Shown here one piece after another: positions 7,592 through 16,522 of a stretch of DNA of 32,367 nucleotides. Source of the stretch: Calothrix sp. MO_192.B10 (GTDB taxonomy: Bacteria > Cyanobacteriota > Cyanobacteriia > Cyanobacteriales > Nostocaceae); NCBI GenBank assembly GCA_030065055.1, contig JASJDS010000079.1, positions 1 through 32,367 of the forward strand, read 5' to 3'. Under the pieces are notes generated by a model that searched no databases, was not told where the DNA came from, and saw only the letters and a program-made list of their open reading frames with translations. Both the position numbers and the translations under genes were made by a program. Numbering within the stretch: position 1 is the stretch's first letter; each line of letters starts with the position of its first letter.

Positions 7592-8182
7592 ATGATGTCC
7601 GAAGACCTATTGAATCGCGGTTTGCTCCCTCGCCATTATGAGCCACTGCTGGTAACTCGAAAATACCAGCAGACAGTAGAAAGAATTGCCCGGAAATACA
7701 CAAACGGTACTTCAATTTTTTGGGAAGATGCAGCACAAACTGCCCATGAAAAAATATGGCAAGCTATACAAGCTGGAAAGTTTATCAAACAAGGAGTAAA
7801 GGAGTTTTACCACTGGGTAGGAAAGGTCTCGAAAAATACAATTATTGACCTAATCCGTCAAGAAAAGCATTCGGACTGGCAAAGTTTAGACCAAAAAGTT
7901 AACGGCACAGATTTACGGCTGGAAGATACCCTCACCGATAAATTCAATATGTTGGATGAGATAGAGTTAAATGATTTACTTGTGAGAACAATCGAAGTAA
8001 TTAAGCAACTTGATAGACTCTATCCTGAGCGAGAGTATCTCAAGTTGTGGCAAGGATACCTTGAAGGTAAGAAGCAATCCCAAATTGCTACTGAGTTGGC
8101 TATCACTCAAGGGGCAATTTCCAAACGATGGCAGGAATTACGCCTGCGCGTTGCCCAGATGGTATGTGTAGATACAGGGTAA
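7592..8182 (+). CDS. ECF-like sigma-70 family RNA polymerase sigma factor
   Basis: A 196-residue alternative sigma factor that would direct RNA polymerase to specific promoters. Sigma region 2 is visible at about 25-95 (YQQTVERIARKYTNG, WEDAAQTAHEKIWQAI, then HWVGKVSKNTIIDLIRQEK, the region 2.3-2.4 helix). Region 4 is at about 130-190, with a helix-turn-helix in KKQSQIATELAITQGAISKR. Region 3 is missing, as in ECF or group 4 factors. Two ATG codons stand side by side at 7592 and 7595; either could be used. No anti-sigma gene is adjacent, so its regulation is not visible. The class within ECF-like factors is not determined. Confidence 0.85.
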   Translation: MMSEDLLNRGLLPRHYEPLLVTRKYQQTVERIARKYTNGTSIFWEDAAQTAHEKIWQAIQAGKFIKQGVKEFYHWVGKVSKNTIIDLIRQEKHSDWQSLDQKVNGTDLRLEDTLTDKFNMLDEIELNDLLVRTIEVIKQLDRLYPEREYLKLWQGYLEGKKQSQIATELAITQGAISKRWQELRLRVAQMVCVDTG

Positions 8183-8230
8183 ACATTTTTTATACCAATT
8201 CAAATAATGTTTGCGACACATACATGATTC

Positions 8231-8294
8231 GTAAGGGCACGGCATCAGAGTGATAATTTTATACACCAAAAGATTGTGGATGCCGTGCCCCTAC
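8231..8294. repeat. Long inverted repeat after the sigma gene
   Basis: GTAAGGGCACGGCATC (8231-8246) pairs with GATGCCGTGCCCCTAC (8279-8294), 16 bp with one mismatch and a 32-base loop. It follows the sigma gene by about 50 bases and could end its transcript, but the GGGCACGGCATC module looks like a dispersed cyanobacterial repeat. Confidence 0.7.
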
Positions 8295-8318
8295 CCATCT
8301 GTCCCATTCTTTTTTTAA

Positions 8319-8569
8319 CAGGACTTACGCACGGACAACATAAGCACAGTCATTGCGACGCAAGGAAGCAATCCGAAAGACCTAATTTCTCGTAACCAGT
8401 GTGTAATATCATGTTCGCTTAATTACTTATAATTCCTGCTCGATCCACCCCAACCCTCTTTTACCCTCTCCTACCCTGACGGGAAGCCGCTCCGCGTCTA
8501 GAATAAGGAGAGGGTGCCGTAGGCGGGTGAGGTTTTATAAGTATTCATCCGCACATGATATAAGTCCTA
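8319..8569. mobile_element. MITE-like element with CAGGACTTACGCA end, nested insert
   Basis: The element begins CAGGACTTACGCA and ends AAGTCCTA, like family B, and TTAA flanks both sides (8315-8318, 8570-8573). The interior differs from the other family B copies. It holds a second inverted pair, ATCATGTTCGC.. (8408-8432) and ..CGCACATGAT (8535-8559), so it seems to be two elements, one in the other, plus a common repeat module at 8349-8379 (GTCATTGCGACGCAAGGAAG). Its right end lies exactly where the Uma2 gene breaks off. Confidence 0.6.
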
Positions 8570-8833
8570 TTAACGTTCTGCACCATTGGGAAGTCGGAAA
8601 GCGGTAGAAGAATTAAAAGCAACACCAAGTTGGGTTTGACGATTCCAAAACCACAGTTGTCCTTCAATATCGATGTTGCGCTTACCCGTATTTCCTCCTG
8701 TGGGGGGCATAATAATTAATTCTCCTGTAGCACTTAGTTCTAGCTGTACGTCTCGGTTAGCAGCAGCTAGCAGTGCAAATTGCTCTTCGGTAACTTTTAG
8801 ACTTGGGGGGATATTTAGAGGCAAATTGTTCAT
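8570..8833 (-). pseudogene. Truncated Uma2 family protein (DUF820)
   Basis: The 87 residues match the N-terminal part of Uma2 proteins, a PD-(D/E)XK-like family expanded in cyanobacteria and usually about 190 residues long. Typical pieces are VTEEQFALLAAANRDVQLEL, GELIIMPPTGG and FRLPNGAER. In intact members the next residues hold the core of the nuclease-like fold; here the frame stops right after NGAER in the TTAA duplication of the inserted element at 8319-8569. The rest is not found on the far side. ATG 8833 is used (the frame opens at a TTG). It lies seven bases after the Rpn gene stop, so it was probably in one transcript with it. Confidence 0.8.
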
Positions 8834-8839
8834 ATGCAA

Positions 8840-9751
8840 CTAGCCGAGATTCTCAAACCAAGCTTCCAAATCTGCAACAGAAGAAAAATCCAGCAGTGCT
8901 TCACCCAAATTTTCTAGTTCAGGGGTTGACAGATTTTCAATTCTACCCTTTAACTGTGGAGTAATTTCTCCCAAGCGACGGTTAATTTGGCGCATTAGCA
9001 ATTTTAATTCTCCCTGTTTTTCCCCTTGCTCCAATCCTTTTCGCATCCAACTAGTGACTATCTCCATAACTTTCTCCTGCTCTTTTGGTTTAATGGTAGC
9101 AATTTGCTCTTGAAACACCACTTCTTCTTGAGAATTCAATTGCAAATATGTATCAATAAAGCCGGAAATTAACTGTACTTGTGCGGGGTTAAGTCCCAGA
9201 GTTGTTAATAATTGTAATGATGCTAGTTTGACTTGGGGACGTTCAATGATATTCATCTGCATTTTTGCCATCAAAGCACTGGCTACGGGGTTGTGCTGAT
9301 TCACAAAATCCTGCCAATGTAATTGATTTAACTGGATAGTGTCATAATTAAACTCTAATATGATTTTCTTTGCTAACTCCAGTCGATAGGAACTTGGTTC
9401 AGGTGTTTTGGGGTTATCGTGGGAATAAATAACAATCGGATAAATGGGAAGTGCATATTTTTCGTGCAACCGAGCAAAATAGGTAAACATTCGTCGATTA
9501 AAGCCAGTCTGGGAGTAGGATTGATGTTCGGTGTGAACGATAAATAAGGTATCTTGGCTTTTCAATGATGCTTGCACAACAATGTCAAGGATTTTCTTTT
9601 CCCCCTCAGTGACATCAGTAATCACTTCCAATGGTAAAAACTGTAATGAGTCTGGTTCCCACTCGTTACTGATATCCGGAAAAAATAGCTCAATAAACTC
9701 AGGGAAAAAGTTAGATAGGAGTTCTTTAAATAGGTGATCGTGGTCTATCAT
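8840..9751 (-). CDS. Rpn family nuclease / DUF4351 protein
   Basis: A 303-residue protein of the Rpn (recombination-promoting nuclease, PDDEXK) type that is often annotated as a putative transposase. The nuclease core lies in the first 100 residues: LFKELLSNFFPEFIELFFPD, then D56 in KKILDIVVQ and E75-x-Q77 in HTEHQS, the likely metal-binding residues. The C-terminal 55 residues (LLMRQINRRLGEITPQLK... to DLEAWF) are the DUF4351 domain found on cyanobacterial members. These proteins are thought to cut DNA; in E. coli RpnA relatives raise RecA-independent recombination. It starts at ATG 9751 and is followed by the truncated Uma2 gene. No transposon ends were found around it. Confidence 0.85.
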   Translation of the reverse strand: MIDHDHLFKELLSNFFPEFIELFFPDISNEWEPDSLQFLPLEVITDVTEGEKKILDIVVQASLKSQDTLFIVHTEHQSYSQTGFNRRMFTYFARLHEKYALPIYPIVIYSHDNPKTPEPSSYRLELAKKIILEFNYDTIQLNQLHWQDFVNQHNPVASALMAKMQMNIIERPQVKLASLQLLTTLGLNPAQVQLISGFIDTYLQLNSQEEVVFQEQIATIKPKEQEKVMEIVTSWMRKGLEQGEKQGELKLLMRQINRRLGEITPQLKGRIENLSTPELENLGEALLDFSSVADLEAWFENLG

Positions 9752-10131
9752 TTCAGTATCTTACTGAATTTCCGTAGCCAAACATAGATGTAAGCAAATT
9801 TTAGTTTTTACCTGGCTCGGTTCCATCGTAAAACTTTTTGTGATATCAATTACGAATAAATACTTGGATACTGAATCTGATTAGTAACAAATTATCTGGG
9901 CGTTGCATAAATGCGGGATGATTTTAATAGTTCTGTGGAATGAGCCGGAGTGCCCCTTTCTTATATTCTCAAGTGAGCAGGATGCCCACTCCACTCTGCA
10001 CCAAGCCATATTACCAGATGGTGCGTTACGCTGCGCGGTAACACACCCTACTGCTCTAAGGGCGGGGCGCATCGCTCTCCTCGAAAAACTCTGCGCCTCT
10101 GCGCCTCTGCGTGAGAAAATGACAATGCCAC
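9752..10131. other. Gene-free stretch with dispersed repeats
   Basis: The two overlapping frames here are repeat-derived. Visible modules are a GTTGCATAAATGCGGGATG block near 9902, the palindromic GTTACGCTGCGCGGTAAC at about 10024-10041, and three runs of CTCTGCG near 10090-10112. Nothing gene-like is seen. Confidence 0.55.
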
Positions 10132-10159
10132 AAAAAAAGCAGGCATCAAACCTGCTTTT
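10132..10159 (-). terminator. Rho-independent terminator of ndhD1
   Basis: On the minus strand AAAAGCAGG and CCTGCTTTT form a 9 bp stem with a 7-base loop, running into seven Ts. It lies 25 bases after the ndhD1 stop and is the clearest intrinsic terminator in the window. Confidence 0.85.
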
Positions 10160-10183
10160 CAAGATTAACTAAAAGTCAAATAT

Positions 10184-11755
10184 CTAACTACCAATATCCG
10201 GCGCGCGCATGGACACCGCAGGTACTTTTTGCTGTGCCAAAGTCGGTACAGCATCACGCAATCTTGCCGTCAACTGCACAGTTGTAGAATCGTACACTTG
10301 AGTCAAAATTTTGGGATACAAACCAATGCCAATAATTGGTACTAACAAACAAGCAATAATAAATACTTCGCGGGGTTCAGCGTCAATGAGCTTTTGATGA
10401 GCAACTAATTCTTTGTTCTCATCACCGTAGAAAATCTCCCGCAACATGGATAGTAGGTAAATGGGTGTCAAAATCACCCCAACTGCCATCAAGAATACAA
10501 CAATCACCTTAAAGGTAAAGTTATAGGCATCACTAGTGGCAAAACCCACAAATACCATTAACTCTGCCACAAAACCACTCATTCCTGGCAAAGCCAAAGA
10601 AGCCATGGAACAGGTGGTAAACATGGCGAAAATCTTCTGCATCCGTTTACCCACACCCCCCATTTCATCTAACATCAGGGTGTGTGTCCTATCATAGGTT
10701 GCCCCTACTAGGAAGAACAAACTTGCTCCAATCAAACCGTGGGAAACCATTTGCAATACTGCTCCACTCATACCTAAATCGGTAAAGGAAGCAATCCCAA
10801 TGGTGACAAAGCCCATGTGAGAAATGGAGGAGTAAGCAATTTTACGTTTGAGGTTGCGCTGGGCAAAGGATGTTAGGGCAGCGTAAATAATGTTAACTAC
10901 CCCCAAAATTACTAATACTGGGGCAAAATAAGCATGGGCACCAGGTAACATCCCTGCATTCATGCGAATTAAGGCATAACCACCCATTTTCAAGAGAATA
11001 CCCGCTAGCAACATATGCACGGGGGCGGTGGCTTCTCCGTGGGCATCTGGTAGCCAAGTATGGAGAGGGATAATAGGTAATTTTACGGCGTAGGCAATCA
11101 AGAAAGCCCCATAGAGAAGGAGTTGGAAGTTGAGGGCATAATCCTTAAAGGCAAGCGATCGCATATCAAATGTGACTGTATCGCCATAAAACGCCATAGT
11201 CAAGGCCGCTACCAAGATAAATAGGGAACCACCAGCAGTATACAAAATAAACTTGGTGGCTGCGTATTGCCGCTTTTTACCTCCCCAAATAGCTAACAGC
11301 AGGTACACCGGAATCAATTCCAGTTCCCACACCAAGAAAAATAGCAGCATATCTTGAACGGCGAATACGGCAATCTGTCCGCCATACATCGCCAGCATCA
11401 AAAAATAAAATAGCTTGGGTTTTAGTGTTACTGGCCAAGCAGCTAAAATTGCCAAGGTGGTAATGAATCCAGTCAAAATAATTAGGGGCATGGATAAGCC
11501 ATCTGCCCCTACTGACCAATTCAAATCTAATTGTGGAACCCAAGGGTAACTCTCCACTAGCTGCAAGTCGGGATTGGAGAAATCATACCCAGTGTAAAAG
11601 GCTGCAACAATGATGGCAAAATCTACCAGTCCCACTATCAAGGAGTACCAACGTACTGTTTTACCGTCTTTGTCCGGAATGATGGGAATTAGCAGTGATG
11701 CCGCTACTGGCAGGAGAATGATGGTTGTCAGCCAGGGAAAATTAGCTGTATTCAT
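10184..11755 (-). CDS. ndhD1: NAD(P)H-quinone oxidoreductase subunit 4 (NdhD1)
   Basis: A 523-residue polytopic thylakoid membrane protein, the NuoM/ND4-like antiporter subunit of cyanobacterial NDH-1, with about 14 membrane helices. It helps pump protons while electrons pass to plastoquinone in respiration and cyclic flow around photosystem I. Family landmarks: the conserved Glu in [13 protein letters not shown], the Lys and His in [15 protein letters not shown], and [11 protein letters not shown]. The N-terminus ([16 protein letters not shown]) and length fit the D1 type, which pairs with F1 in the NDH-1L complex, rather than the D3/D4 types of the carbon-uptake complexes. It follows ndhF1 on the same strand after a 411-base repeat-rich spacer and ends in a strong terminator. 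Confidence 0.95.
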   Translation of the reverse strand: MNTANFPWLTTIILLPVAASLLIPIIPDKDGKTVRWYSLIVGLVDFAIIVAAFYTGYDFSNPDLQLVESYPWVPQLDLNWSVGADGLSMPLIILTGFITTLAILAAWPVTLKPKLFYFLMLAMYGGQIAVFAVQDMLLFFLVWELELIPVYLLLAIWGGKKRQYAATKFILYTAGGSLFILVAALTMAFYGDTVTFDMRSLAFKDYALNFQLLLYGAFLIAYAVKLPIIPLHTWLPDAHGEATAPVHMLLAGILLKMGGYALIRMNAGMLPGAHAYFAPVLVILGVVNIIYAALTSFAQRNLKRKIAYSSISHMGFVTIGIASFTDLGMSGAVLQMVSHGLIGASLFFLVGATYDRTHTLMLDEMGGVGKRMQKIFAMFTTCSMASLALPGMSGFVAELMVFVGFATSDAYNFTFKVIVVFLMAVGVILTPIYLLSMLREIFYGDENKELVAHQKLIDAEPREVFIIACLLVPIIGIGLYPKILTQVYDSTTVQLTARLRDAVPTLAQQKVPAVSMRAPDIGS

Positions 11756-11944
11756 GGGAGTCGTTAGGAATCTATAAAAATAATTTTCGGCTATCAGCTA
11801 CTAGCTATTAACTAACAGTTTTTCCAGGATTTGAACGTTATTGTTATGTTGTTTTAACAAAAATAAAAAAAGATGAAGGTTAGTGACTGTATCCTGCATC
11901 TTTAAGTAAGAAAAATGTGAATAATTATTACAAATTTCAAGTAG

Positions 11945-11963
11945 GGGCGGGGTTTCCCCGCCC
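11945..11963. terminator. GC hairpin between ndhF1 and ndhD1
   Basis: GGGCGGGG and CCCCGCCC form a perfect 8 bp stem around TTT. It lies in the ndhF1-ndhD1 spacer and could halt or stabilise the ndhF1 transcript. No long T-run follows on either strand, so its role as a terminator is uncertain. The GGGGCGGGGTTTCCCCGCCC motif is a common dispersed palindrome in cyanobacteria. Confidence 0.5.
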
Positions 11964-11964
11964 G

Positions 11965-12036
11965 GAGTGATGGAGTGAGGGAGTGATGGAGTGAGGGAGT
12001 GAGGGAGTGATGGAGTGAGGGAGTGATGGAGTGATG
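11965..12036. repeat. Octamer tandem repeat GAGTGAKG x9
   Basis: Nine consecutive 8-mers, each GAGTGATG or GAGTGAGG, lie directly after the GC hairpin in the ndhF1-ndhD1 spacer. The two variants alternate irregularly, so the array grew by duplication of mixed blocks. Confidence 0.9.
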
Positions 12037-12098
12037 GAGTGTAGACGCTGTGCGTCTACAGTTGTGGAAATACCTAATGTAAATTTGGGATTTTTTCT

Positions 12099-12146
12099 CC
12101 TTCCCTCCTTCCCTCCTTCCCTCCTTCCCTCCTTCCCTCCTTCCCT
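12099..12146. repeat. Octamer tandem repeat CCTTCCCT x6
   Basis: Six exact copies of the 8-mer CCTTCCCT lie 20 bases after the end of ndhF1. On the ndh coding strand the run is purine-rich (AGGGAAGG), so the mRNA leader or spacer would hold a long purine tract with many GGAGG-like sites. Confidence 0.9.
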
Positions 12147-12166
12147 CCGAACTCCTCTGCTTCTTC

Positions 12167-14257
12167 CTAAGTCACGCCAAATACGATCACTAAGCCCAAG
12201 ACTGCGCCAAAGATGATCAGGGCATAGAACTGAGCGCGACCATTTTCAAAATATTTGAGTCCTTCACCACTGACTAAGGTGAAAAAGCCCGTCAAGTTGA
12301 CAACACCATCTACTACCCGGAAGTCAACTTCCAGAACTTGTCTAGCTAGGCGACGCAAGCCCAAGACAAACACACTGTGGTAAATGTCGTCAAAATACCA
12401 CTTATTGAGGGATAGGTTGTACAGTGGCTTGATTTTAGCTGCGATCGCATCAGCATCGATTTTGCCCCACAAGTACATCAAGCAAGCCAAGGTAATTCCT
12501 ACTACAGAAATAGCTACGGAACCACCAGCCATAATGTAAAACTCATGTAGGTCAACCTCAGCAGCTTTTTCAATTACTTCTGCCAAGGTTTCACTGGGAG
12601 CAAAGATGAATTCCTCGAAGCGGTTGCCGAAGGGAGTACCTACTAAACCAATCAAAATGGAAGGTACTGCCAAAACTGCTAAGGGTAGGGTCATTGTCCA
12701 GGGTGATTCATGGGGAGAATCGCTGTGATGCCCGTGAGAATCATGGCTACCACCTGTGGCAGCTAATTCGCCATGTTTCATGGCTCCAGGACCAAAGGAA
12801 GGTGCTGGTTGACCAGATTCTACTTCCAAGATAATGGTGGCGGCTTGTTTTAGCTGTTGCTTAATTTTCTCGTCAGTACCCCGGAATTTGCCTTCAAAGG
12901 TGGAGAAATACATTCTGAACATATAGAAGGCGGTAATGCCAGCGGTTAACCAGCCAATACCCCAGAGCATTGGGCTAGATTGAAAAGCTGCCCCTAAAAT
13001 TTCATCCTTGGACCAGAAACCAGCAAAGGGAGGAATCCCGGAAATTGCCAAACAACCAATCAAGAAGGTAATGGATGTGACGGGCATATATTTCCGCAGT
13101 CCGCCCATTAACCGCATATCCTGGGCTAATACGGGATCGTGACCAACAACCCCTTCCATACCGTGAATTACGGAACCGGAACCAAGGAAGAGCATCGCCT
13201 TAAAGTAGGCGTGGGTCATCAAGTGGAATAGTCCGGCGGTGTAAGCACCCACTCCCATGGCCATCACCATGTAACCAAGTTGGGAGATGGTGGAGTAAGC
13301 CAGACCCTTTTTGATGTCATTCTGGGTAATGGCAATGGTTGCCCCTAAGAAGGCTGTAAATGCTCCCGTCCAGGCAATGACATTCATTGCTGCTGGTACG
13401 TGTTCAAATACCGGGTACATCCGGGCAATCAGAAACACCCCTGCTGCCACCATCGTTGCCGCGTGGATCAGAGCAGAAATGGGTGTGGGACCTTCCATCG
13501 CATCTGGGAGCCACACATGGAGAGGAAACTGTGCTGATTTGGCAACGGGGCCGAGGAACACCAGAATTGCAAACAGTACCGCGAGGAAATTGCTCAAGGA
13601 GCCCGTCTCTACCAATTGAGCTAGGCGATCGCCCATGACATCGAAATCAAAGCTGCCTGTAGCCCAAAATAAGCCCAGAATACCCAGCAGTAGACCAAAG
13701 TCTCCTACCCGGTTAGTCACAAAAGCCTTTTGGCAGGCATCTGCTGCGGACTTGCGATCGTACCAAAAGCCCACCAGCAAGTAAGAACACATCCCCACCA
13801 GTTCCCAGAAAATGTAAATCTGTACGAGGTTGGAACTTACTACTAGACCCAGCATGGAGGAACCAAATAAGCTCAGATATGAGTAAAACCTCACATATCC
13901 TGGGTCATGAGCCATGTAGCCATCAGTGTAAACCATGACTAGGAAGGCTACCGTTGTCACAATAACCAGCATTAGGGCTGTTAAGTGGTCAATGGTGTAG
14001 CCCATACTCAGGTGAAAATTCCCTGCTGCTGCCCATTCAAAAATATGGGTATAGGTTGGATGTCCTTGAATTTGACTCCACAATAAGGCAATAGAAAGAC
14101 CCATTGCCACACCCATCAGGGAGATAATCAATGCTGCATTCCACTGCCGCAGATTGTTTGTCACCTGATTTAAAGAGATTAACCCAAGACCGACAACCAT
14201 TGCCCCCAATAGGGGCAACACTGGAATCAGCCAGGCATACTGATAGATTACTTCCAT
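12167..14257 (-). CDS. ndhF1: NAD(P)H-quinone oxidoreductase subunit 5 (NdhF1)
   Basis: A 696-residue thylakoid membrane protein, the NuoL/ND5-like distal antiporter subunit of NDH-1L, with about 16 membrane helices including the C-terminal lateral helix region. Landmarks: the conserved Glu in FWELVGMCSYLLVGFWYDR, the Lys in AKSAQFPLHVWLPDAMEGP, and HAATMVAAGVFLI. A His/Ser-rich loop (HDSHGHHSDSPHESPW, around residue 510) lies between helices and is poorly conserved in the family. ATG 14257 is preferred to the GTG directly before it. It is the first gene of the ndhF1-ndhD1 pair; a 16 bp palindrome at 14322-14337 sits 65 bases upstream and may be an operator. Confidence 0.95.
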   Translation of the reverse strand: MEVIYQYAWLIPVLPLLGAMVVGLGLISLNQVTNNLRQWNAALIISLMGVAMGLSIALLWSQIQGHPTYTHIFEWAAAGNFHLSMGYTIDHLTALMLVIVTTVAFLVMVYTDGYMAHDPGYVRFYSYLSLFGSSMLGLVVSSNLVQIYIFWELVGMCSYLLVGFWYDRKSAADACQKAFVTNRVGDFGLLLGILGLFWATGSFDFDVMGDRLAQLVETGSLSNFLAVLFAILVFLGPVAKSAQFPLHVWLPDAMEGPTPISALIHAATMVAAGVFLIARMYPVFEHVPAAMNVIAWTGAFTAFLGATIAITQNDIKKGLAYSTISQLGYMVMAMGVGAYTAGLFHLMTHAYFKAMLFLGSGSVIHGMEGVVGHDPVLAQDMRLMGGLRKYMPVTSITFLIGCLAISGIPPFAGFWSKDEILGAAFQSSPMLWGIGWLTAGITAFYMFRMYFSTFEGKFRGTDEKIKQQLKQAATIILEVESGQPAPSFGPGAMKHGELAATGGSHDSHGHHSDSPHESPWTMTLPLAVLAVPSILIGLVGTPFGNRFEEFIFAPSETLAEVIEKAAEVDLHEFYIMAGGSVAISVVGITLACLMYLWGKIDADAIAAKIKPLYNLSLNKWYFDDIYHSVFVLGLRRLARQVLEVDFRVVDGVVNLTGFFTLVSGEGLKYFENGRAQFYALIIFGAVLGLVIVFGVT

Positions 14258-14321
14258 CACTAATGTCTACGTTGAGAATTGTTCACTAACTTTAAGGACA
14301 GTAGCAGTTACATGGGAATGG

Positions 14322-14337
14322 TTTGTGTTAACACAAA
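14322..14337. promoter_or_regulatory. 16 bp perfect palindrome upstream of ndhF1
   Basis: TTTGTGTTAACACAAA is a perfect 16 bp palindrome, 65 to 80 bases before the ndhF1 start codon. A dyad of this size and place fits a homodimeric regulator site. It does not match the NtcA site GTAN8TAC. Which regulator binds, if any, is not known. Confidence 0.45.
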
Positions 14338-15018
14338 GCTTCTCCCTTAATTGTGGCACTGCTTTATGGGGTAAACCCAAATTGATAATACTTCTAGCTG
14401 GGAAATAGAAGAAAGATTATGGGGTTAAGAGGTTCCCTCCCATAATTACCTAGAAAAATGAAATTGGAAGTTCCTAGGGAATTGCCAGGGTCGGGATAAA
14501 GCTACAAACCTAGGAACGGGATTTTGGCTCTAAGCTTGAACTTTTCTTGCCCTACTACTCCTACAGAAGTCCTTCAACCATTTTCCCCACTTCTGCCAAA
14601 AGTTTCAGCTAGTATCCGATCCTTCTAGACACCTGGAGGGTGACTGTTCCCAGGGTGGAAATCGTTTGATTGAAGTTTCTGCAAGGACTTTGAACCCCAG
14701 AAAGTCAGCGTCCATCTGCTGGCAACTGTGTATTCGGGAAATTGTTAAGAATTGTGACAGACACTCTTGAGCATAAAGTAACTCACCCAACTGTTGTTGA
14801 GTGAGCAATTAATCTTGGTTTTAGATTTGCTGGGTTGATGAGCGAATTATGTTTTTGGAGTCATTTCAGTTATCAGTTATCAGTTATCAGTTACTCCATC
14901 GATGAATCGAGGGGCTTGGGGATAAGGAAAACATTTTTTACTCTCCACCGATGAATCCACACGGCTTGTATCCTGTCTATTTTTTGGTCAAGAGCTAAAA
15001 TCCAAAATCCAAAAATGA
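14338..15018. other. Gene-poor stretch upstream of ndhF1
   Basis: A minus-strand frame at 14605-14808 opens only with TTG and has no recognisable family, so it is not called a gene. Positions 14867-14893 hold almost four copies of the heptamer CAGTTAT. Two similar short modules (CGATGAATC with flanks) stand at about 14898 and 14949. The rest has no feature I can name. Confidence 0.5.
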
Positions 15019-15402
15019 CTAGGCAGAACGGCATCCCAAGTCTAAATCTGAAATTTTGTATGTTTGACTAAATTTGTTATAGCTATCTTTTATCTGCTTT
15101 AGAGCTTGACGGAGGTCTTCCCTACCCCGAAATCCTTCTAAACGCTGTTTAATCATTCCATTTTCTATCAAAATCAAGGTGGGCAGGGATTTCAACCGAT
15201 AATAATTGGATAACTTAAAATTTTCATCCGCATTAATTCCCACTAATTTAATATCTCCACCACATTCGGTTTGGAATTGTAACAGAAGGGGATGGACTAT
15301 GCGACATAAGCCACACCAAGGTGCTTCAAAATTGATCAACACAGGAATGGGAGATTCTAAAACTTCTTGATTAAACGTCCGCTCACTAACCGACAACACC
15401 AT
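15019..15402 (-). CDS. Thioredoxin-like protein with WCGLC active site
   Basis: A 127-residue protein with a thioredoxin domain from residue 1 to about 108: strand VLINFEAPWC, active site W29-C30-G31-L32-C33, cis-proline P74 in KSLPTLILIENG, and helix REDLRQALKQIK. The usual WCGPC proline is leucine, which in thioredoxins normally changes redox potential and partner choice. There is no signal peptide, so it should act in the cytoplasm as a disulfide reductase. The last 20 residues are an extra tail. It lies downstream of nnrU on the same strand, 400 bases away with a small frame between. Which light-dependent or metabolic target it reduces is unknown. Confidence 0.9.
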   Translation of the reverse strand: MVLSVSERTFNQEVLESPIPVLINFEAPWCGLCRIVHPLLLQFQTECGGDIKLVGINADENFKLSNYYRLKSLPTLILIENGMIKQRLEGFRGREDLRQALKQIKDSYNKFSQTYKISDLDLGCRSA

Positions 15403-15580
15403 GATGCCTCTAGAATTATCTGGTTTTCATATCTTAACTAGCTATCAGGCAAGTGCTAGGTAGTGGTCGAGAAAAATTTGTATTTCCCTATGGGTATGAG
15501 GGATATACCAAATATTTAGGCTTTTGATATCCTCCTTGGCTATTTAGGGCCGGTGACATCAAAATTCAACTTTGGGATTC

Positions 15581-15793
15581 TCAACTTCTATCGATCGCTG
15601 GGGGAAGGAATAGGGACTGATTTGGGATTAAATCCCCTTTACAAGCCATTAACTGACCACTACCACTATTAAACTCAAAATTACTGAGCGCACCCCTACT
15701 GACAGCTATTTGTTCCCATCCTACATTGATTCGGTGGCTATTGGTGAGTCTGAAGAATTTCTTTGGTATCAAATATTGCTGGATGGCGGCCAT
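15581..15793 (-). CDS. Possible small protein downstream of nnrU
   Basis: A 70-residue frame starts at ATG 15793, only six bases after the nnrU stop, so translation could be coupled. The sequence (for example YLIPKKFFRLTNSHRINVGW, then LMACKGDLIPNQSLFLPP) has no signal peptide, membrane segment or motif I recognise. Position is the only argument for it being a gene; the composition does not clearly differ from intergenic DNA. It may equally be a chance frame. Confidence 0.3.
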   Translation of the reverse strand: MAAIQQYLIPKKFFRLTNSHRINVGWEQIAVSRGALSNFEFNSGSGQLMACKGDLIPNQSLFLPPAIDRS

Positions 15794-15799
15794 CAAAAA

Positions 15800-16522
15800 T
15801 TAAAATGATACCTTACTAGTTGCTGTTATTAGTAGGGGGTGAGACCACCACAACAGGAAAATAAACATGACAACCCCCACATAAGCAGGGCGTAAGAATT
15901 CCTGCCATTGCAAAGTTTGCCGTCCATCTATAATGGCAACAAAGGGAATGATACTGGTGCGTTGCTTTACTTGCTCAAAGGCGGAACCATAACGCCAAGC
16001 CAAACGGCGATCGCCATGCCAAACCCCAAATAAATGGTGTAATACTAAACCTACTGATGTTACTAAGGTAAAACTAGTACCCAGCCATAGGGTATGGGCA
16101 ATACACCAAATTACTTGCCCTACCATCTGAGGATGACGGGTAATGCGAATAATTCCGGTTTCGTACAGATGGACTTGAGGTTTAAAGATGGCAGCAATTT
16201 CGAGTAGATTGAAGGTAGCCGGATACAGGAAAAAAAAGGAAATTGCTGATAAAATCCACACAAATAATTGAACTCCCGGTAAGCCCTGGACTTGCCAAAG
16301 TTGAATCCCATCATAGCGGTGATTAAAAAAGTAAATAATTAAAATGACAGCTAGGGGCAAGCTAGCTAAGGCAAAGAAAACCCGGTATAGTCGATTGCCA
16401 ATTTTTTTCTCTGCCCAAGGACGTAAAGCTGCTCCACCGCTATGGATGATGGCAAATAATAACAGTAAACCCAAGATTGTAAAATGACTGCTGGTCAACC
16501 AAGGTGGCAAAATCGTATACAT
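15800..16522 (-). CDS. NnrU family membrane protein (Z-ISO-like)
   Basis: A 240-residue integral membrane protein with about six hydrophobic helices. The NnrU family signature is seen in IIHSGGAALRPWAEKKIGNRLY (N-terminal) and RITRHPQMVGQVIWCIAHTLW (middle), with conserved histidines and arginine. The family includes plant 15-cis-zeta-carotene isomerase (Z-ISO), a heme enzyme of carotenoid synthesis, and denitrification-linked NnrU. In a photosynthetic organism lacking any denitrification gene nearby, a Z-ISO-like carotenoid role is the better guess, but this is inference from family and context. It is divergent from rbcR with a 209-base shared upstream region. Confidence 0.85.
   Translation of the reverse strand: MYTILPPWLTSSHFTILGLLLLFAIIHSGGAALRPWAEKKIGNRLYRVFFALASLPLAVILIIYFFNHRYDGIQLWQVQGLPGVQLFVWILSAISFFFLYPATFNLLEIAAIFKPQVHLYETGIIRITRHPQMVGQVIWCIAHTLWLGTSFTLVTSVGLVLHHLFGVWHGDRRLAWRYGSAFEQVKQRTSIIPFVAIIDGRQTLQWQEFLRPAYVGVVMFIFLLWWSHPLLITATSKVSF

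Noticed and set aside
9881-10172. Overlapping frames of about 90 residues on both strands
   Set aside because: Built from dispersed repeats and the ndhD1 terminator; no ribosome binding site or family.
11965-12146. CRISPR-like array
   Set aside because: The repeats are 8-mers in direct tandem with no spacers.
12031-12216. Plus-strand frame of 61 residues in the ndhF1-ndhD1 spacer
   Set aside because: It is the translation of the octamer arrays and overlaps the ndhF1 end.
14605-14808. Minus-strand frame of 67 residues upstream of ndhF1
   Set aside because: It opens only with TTG, has no recognisable family and lies in a region with no other coding sign.
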